Shown: positions 62,502-64,000 of the stretch, piece after piece
Layout: the number at the start of each line of letters is the position of its first letter
Numbering within the stretch: the stretch's first letter is position 1
DNA from: Paenibacillus tuaregi
Lineage (GTDB): Bacteria > Bacillota > Bacilli > Paenibacillales > Paenibacillaceae
Direction of reading: 5' to 3'
Length of the DNA stretch: 64,000 bases
Assembly (NCBI RefSeq): GCF_900086655.1
Contig: NZ_LT575476.1
Location: forward strand, 2,825,869-2,889,868
The notes under the pieces: model-generated
What the model was told of the DNA's origin: nothing
What the model saw: only the letters and a program-made list of their open reading frames with translations
Databases searched by the model: none
Translations under genes and position numbers: made by a program

Positions 62502-64000
62502 TCATACCGGCATGTTGGCAGGCCGATCGTTGTGTCTTCTTGGAAACAAGGTGGAAGTAATCCGCAAGCCCGCGAACAATACTGCGGTTACGCCCACAGA
62601 AATCATCGCTGGGAGAACCGTAAAGGGAGCCCATACGATAATAAATGGCCAGGAGTACCCCCAAAACAACTGCTGGGGAATATACCATGCGGCACCAAGT
62701 ATGACGATGCCAAGGAAAGCCCATAACACCGATTTCAAATATACCCCTGCTGAGTGCCCGGCAAAGGACCGTCTGCCCCGGCGAATCGCGAATAAAACTT
62801 TGAGTGTTCTGTAAAGCATCCAGATGCATAGCAGATCAGCGATAATAAATAGAATTGTTGCTCCTAAATTAACGGATGTTGTTGTGTCCTGATACGCTCC
62901 AACTGGCTGCTTGCCCGTAAGCAAATCACGCAGCCCTTGGGCTATGGCATAGGTATAAGTTGAATTCCGGTTTCCCATCACAGCGATCCCGATCTTCTGA
63001 TTTGGATCAAGAATGACATAGGATGAGAAGTTTGGATTGTTCCCGCTGTGGGACAAATAGGGCTGTTTAGCCTGATCGAATACGAGCCATCCGCCTCCAT
63101 ACCGAAACGGAGAGTCATAGGGCTCGGTCAAGGTTGCTCTCACCCTGTTATCAGGCGCATGAGACTGTTCAATTGCACGCCTTAAAGATTCCGGTACACC
63201 TTCTTGCTGCCCAAGCTGATCTTTCAGCCACTGAGCCATGTCCGTTGCATTGGATAGAATGTACCCTGCCGGTATATTGCCACGGTAGGTTGGAGCAATA
63301 TATTGACGGTTTCCGGTGAAGCCCAGCTTGTACCCGCTTGACAGCTTGACATCCGGAGGCAGAGCCGCGATTCCCGCATAGGTATGGCCTAATCCCAGTG
63401 GCTTGATCACTTGCGAGGCCATGAAAGATTCGTAGGACTGGCCGCTAACCGCCTCAATAACAGCCCCCAGCACGTCATAATTGCCAGTTGAATATAAGAA
63501 CTGTTCTCCTGGCTTATACCACAGGGATTGAGCCGCAAGATTCCGCACAGTATCTGTCAAAGCCTTGTCGTGATTGGAAGGCTGGATCAGTGCAATAGAA
63601 TTACTGCCCATTCCACTTGTCTGGTGTAAGAAGTCTTCCACCGTCGGTTCAACCTTCTCTTGCCCGAATTTCCATTCGGTCCAGGGAAGATAACGGGTTA
63701 CGGGCGCTTTGAGATCAATCTTCCCTTGCTCCGTGAGCAGTAGAATTCCTAACGCAGCAAATGCCTTGCTGTTTGATCCAAGTTCAAACAGCGTATCCGG
63801 GGTAACCTTCCGTCTGGCAGCCAGATCGGAGAAACCGTATCCTTGAGTGTACGATTCGCTGCCATTTACGATGGCAATAGAAACGCCCGGAAGGTTGTCC
63901 TTATCCATCATCGAAGTGACATAATTATCGATTGTTGGCCTATCAAGCTCGGCCGCGTCAGCTGCACCCGTTAAAGGGAATACCGTACATATAAAGACCA
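62502..64000 (-). CDS. Membrane-anchored beta-lactamase-fold peptidase (ClbP/ZmaM-like prodrug activator), cut by right edge
   Basis: Serine peptidase of the penicillin-binding class C fold. The frame is open to the window edge and there shows the end of a signal peptide (TVFPLTGAADA), so the start lies outside. Catalytic motifs: SNSK (SxxK, Ser codon about 63776) and YST (general-base Tyr, about 63493). The C-terminal 130 residues hold three hydrophobic segments (ILFIIADLLCIWML, FLGIVILGAAWYI, FTVLPAMISVGVTAVLF). Export signal plus three C-terminal membrane helices is the layout of ClbP and ZmaM, which remove an N-acyl-D-Asn cap from an inactive precursor as it leaves the cell. It opens the visible operon. 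Confidence 0.9.
   Translation of the reverse strand, partial: VFICTVFPLTGAADAAELDRPTIDNYVTSMMDKDNLPGVSIAIVNGSESYTQGYGFSDLAARRKVTPDTLFELGSNSKAFAALGILLLTEQGKIDLKAPVTRYLPWTEWKFGQEKVEPTVEDFLHQTSGMGSNSIALIQPSNHDKALTDTVRNLAAQSLWYKPGEQFLYSTGNYDVLGAVIEAVSGQSYESFMASQVIKPLGLGHTYAGIAALPPDVKLSSGYKLGFTGNRQYIAPTYRGNIPAGYILSNATDMAQWLKDQLGQQEGVPESLRRAIEQSHAPDNRVRATLTEPYDSPFRYGGGWLVFDQAKQPYLSHSGNNPNFSSYVILDPNQKIGIAVMGNRNSTYTYAIAQGLRDLLTGKQPVGAYQDTTTSVNLGATILFIIADLLCIWMLYRTLKVLFAIRRGRRSFAGHSAGVYLKSVLWAFLGIVILGAAWYIPQQLFWGYSWPFIIVWAPFTVLPAMISVGVTAVLFAGLRITSTLFPRRHNDRPANMPV

Larger units (their letters stand above)
14462..64000 (-). other. Colibactin-type hybrid NRPS-PKS biosynthetic locus
   Basis: All genes of this stretch run leftward. 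From the ClbP-like peptidase to the ClbK-like synthase (62502 to 22141) gaps are at most 36 bases and many starts overlap stops (ATGA, TAATG, TGATG), so it is one transcript of more than 41 kb. ClbB to ClbK homologues keep the E. coli order exactly. The stalk protein, VOC, GNAT-YoaP, amidase, PPTase and UvrA-like genes follow. The locus limits are set by facing terminators near 14330-14400 on the left and are unknown on the right. Confidence 0.88.

Overview
The window looks like chromosome of a low-to-mid GC Gram-positive spore-former, most likely Paenibacillus. The grounds are strong GGAGG-type ribosome sites, a Sfp-type PPTase, a YoaP-like acetyltransferase, a copper-amine-oxidase-N stalk protein, and an AraC/ABC/PHP sugar operon. 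No rRNA, tRNA, CRISPR array or insertion sequence was seen.

Layout. (1) 1-4439, minus strand: a three-gene operon of TerB-N protein, DUF2791-type ATPase and Lhr-like DEVH helicase (cut by the left edge), matching the Shango anti-phage system. (2) 4801-8824: AraC regulator, aldo/keto reductase, and a MarR-MFS pair carrying two copies of one 18-bp operator. (3) 9032-14276: a sugar ABC operon (lipoprotein, two permeases, PHP hydrolase) with a divergent AraC regulator. (4) 14462-64000, all minus strand: a hybrid NRPS-PKS locus of about 49 kb, cut by the right edge.

The NRPS-PKS locus is the exciting part. Read 5' to 3' on the minus strand it encodes a membrane-anchored beta-lactamase-fold peptidase (ClbP-like), an 86-aa unknown protein, a type II thioesterase (ClbQ-like), and then, in order: C-A-T-KS-AT-KR-DH-ER-T (ClbB), KS-AT-psiKR-T (ClbC), hydroxyacyl-CoA dehydrogenase (ClbD), ACP (ClbE), acyl-CoA dehydrogenase (ClbF), free AT (ClbG), a Ser A domain plus C-A-T (ClbH, here two genes), KS-AT-T (ClbI), C-A(Gly)-T-Cy-A(Cys)-T (ClbJ) and KS-psiAT-T-Cy-A(Cys)-Ox-T (ClbK). 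Further on come an amidase (ClbL-like) and a PPTase (ClbA-like). This matches the E. coli colibactin genes clbB to clbK gene for gene, in a Firmicute. Homologues of ClbM, ClbN, ClbO and ClbS are not in the window; some may lie past the right edge.

How it should work. The PPTase arms the carriers. The freestanding Ser A domain, ACP and two dehydrogenases make aminomalonyl-ACP, which the free AT delivers to AT-deficient modules such as ClbK. ClbB to ClbK build a chain ending in thiazoline and thiazole rings. The amidase may couple or release intermediates. The thioesterase edits. The exported peptidase would remove a prodrug cap. A UvrA2/DrrC-like protein is a candidate self-protection factor against a DNA-damaging product.

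Several catalytic departures set this cluster apart from textbook enzymes: Cys-to-Ser in the ClbI-like KS, Ser-to-Cys at the amidase nucleophile, a missing Asp235 in the ClbH-like second A domain, and a dead KR in the ClbC-like protein.
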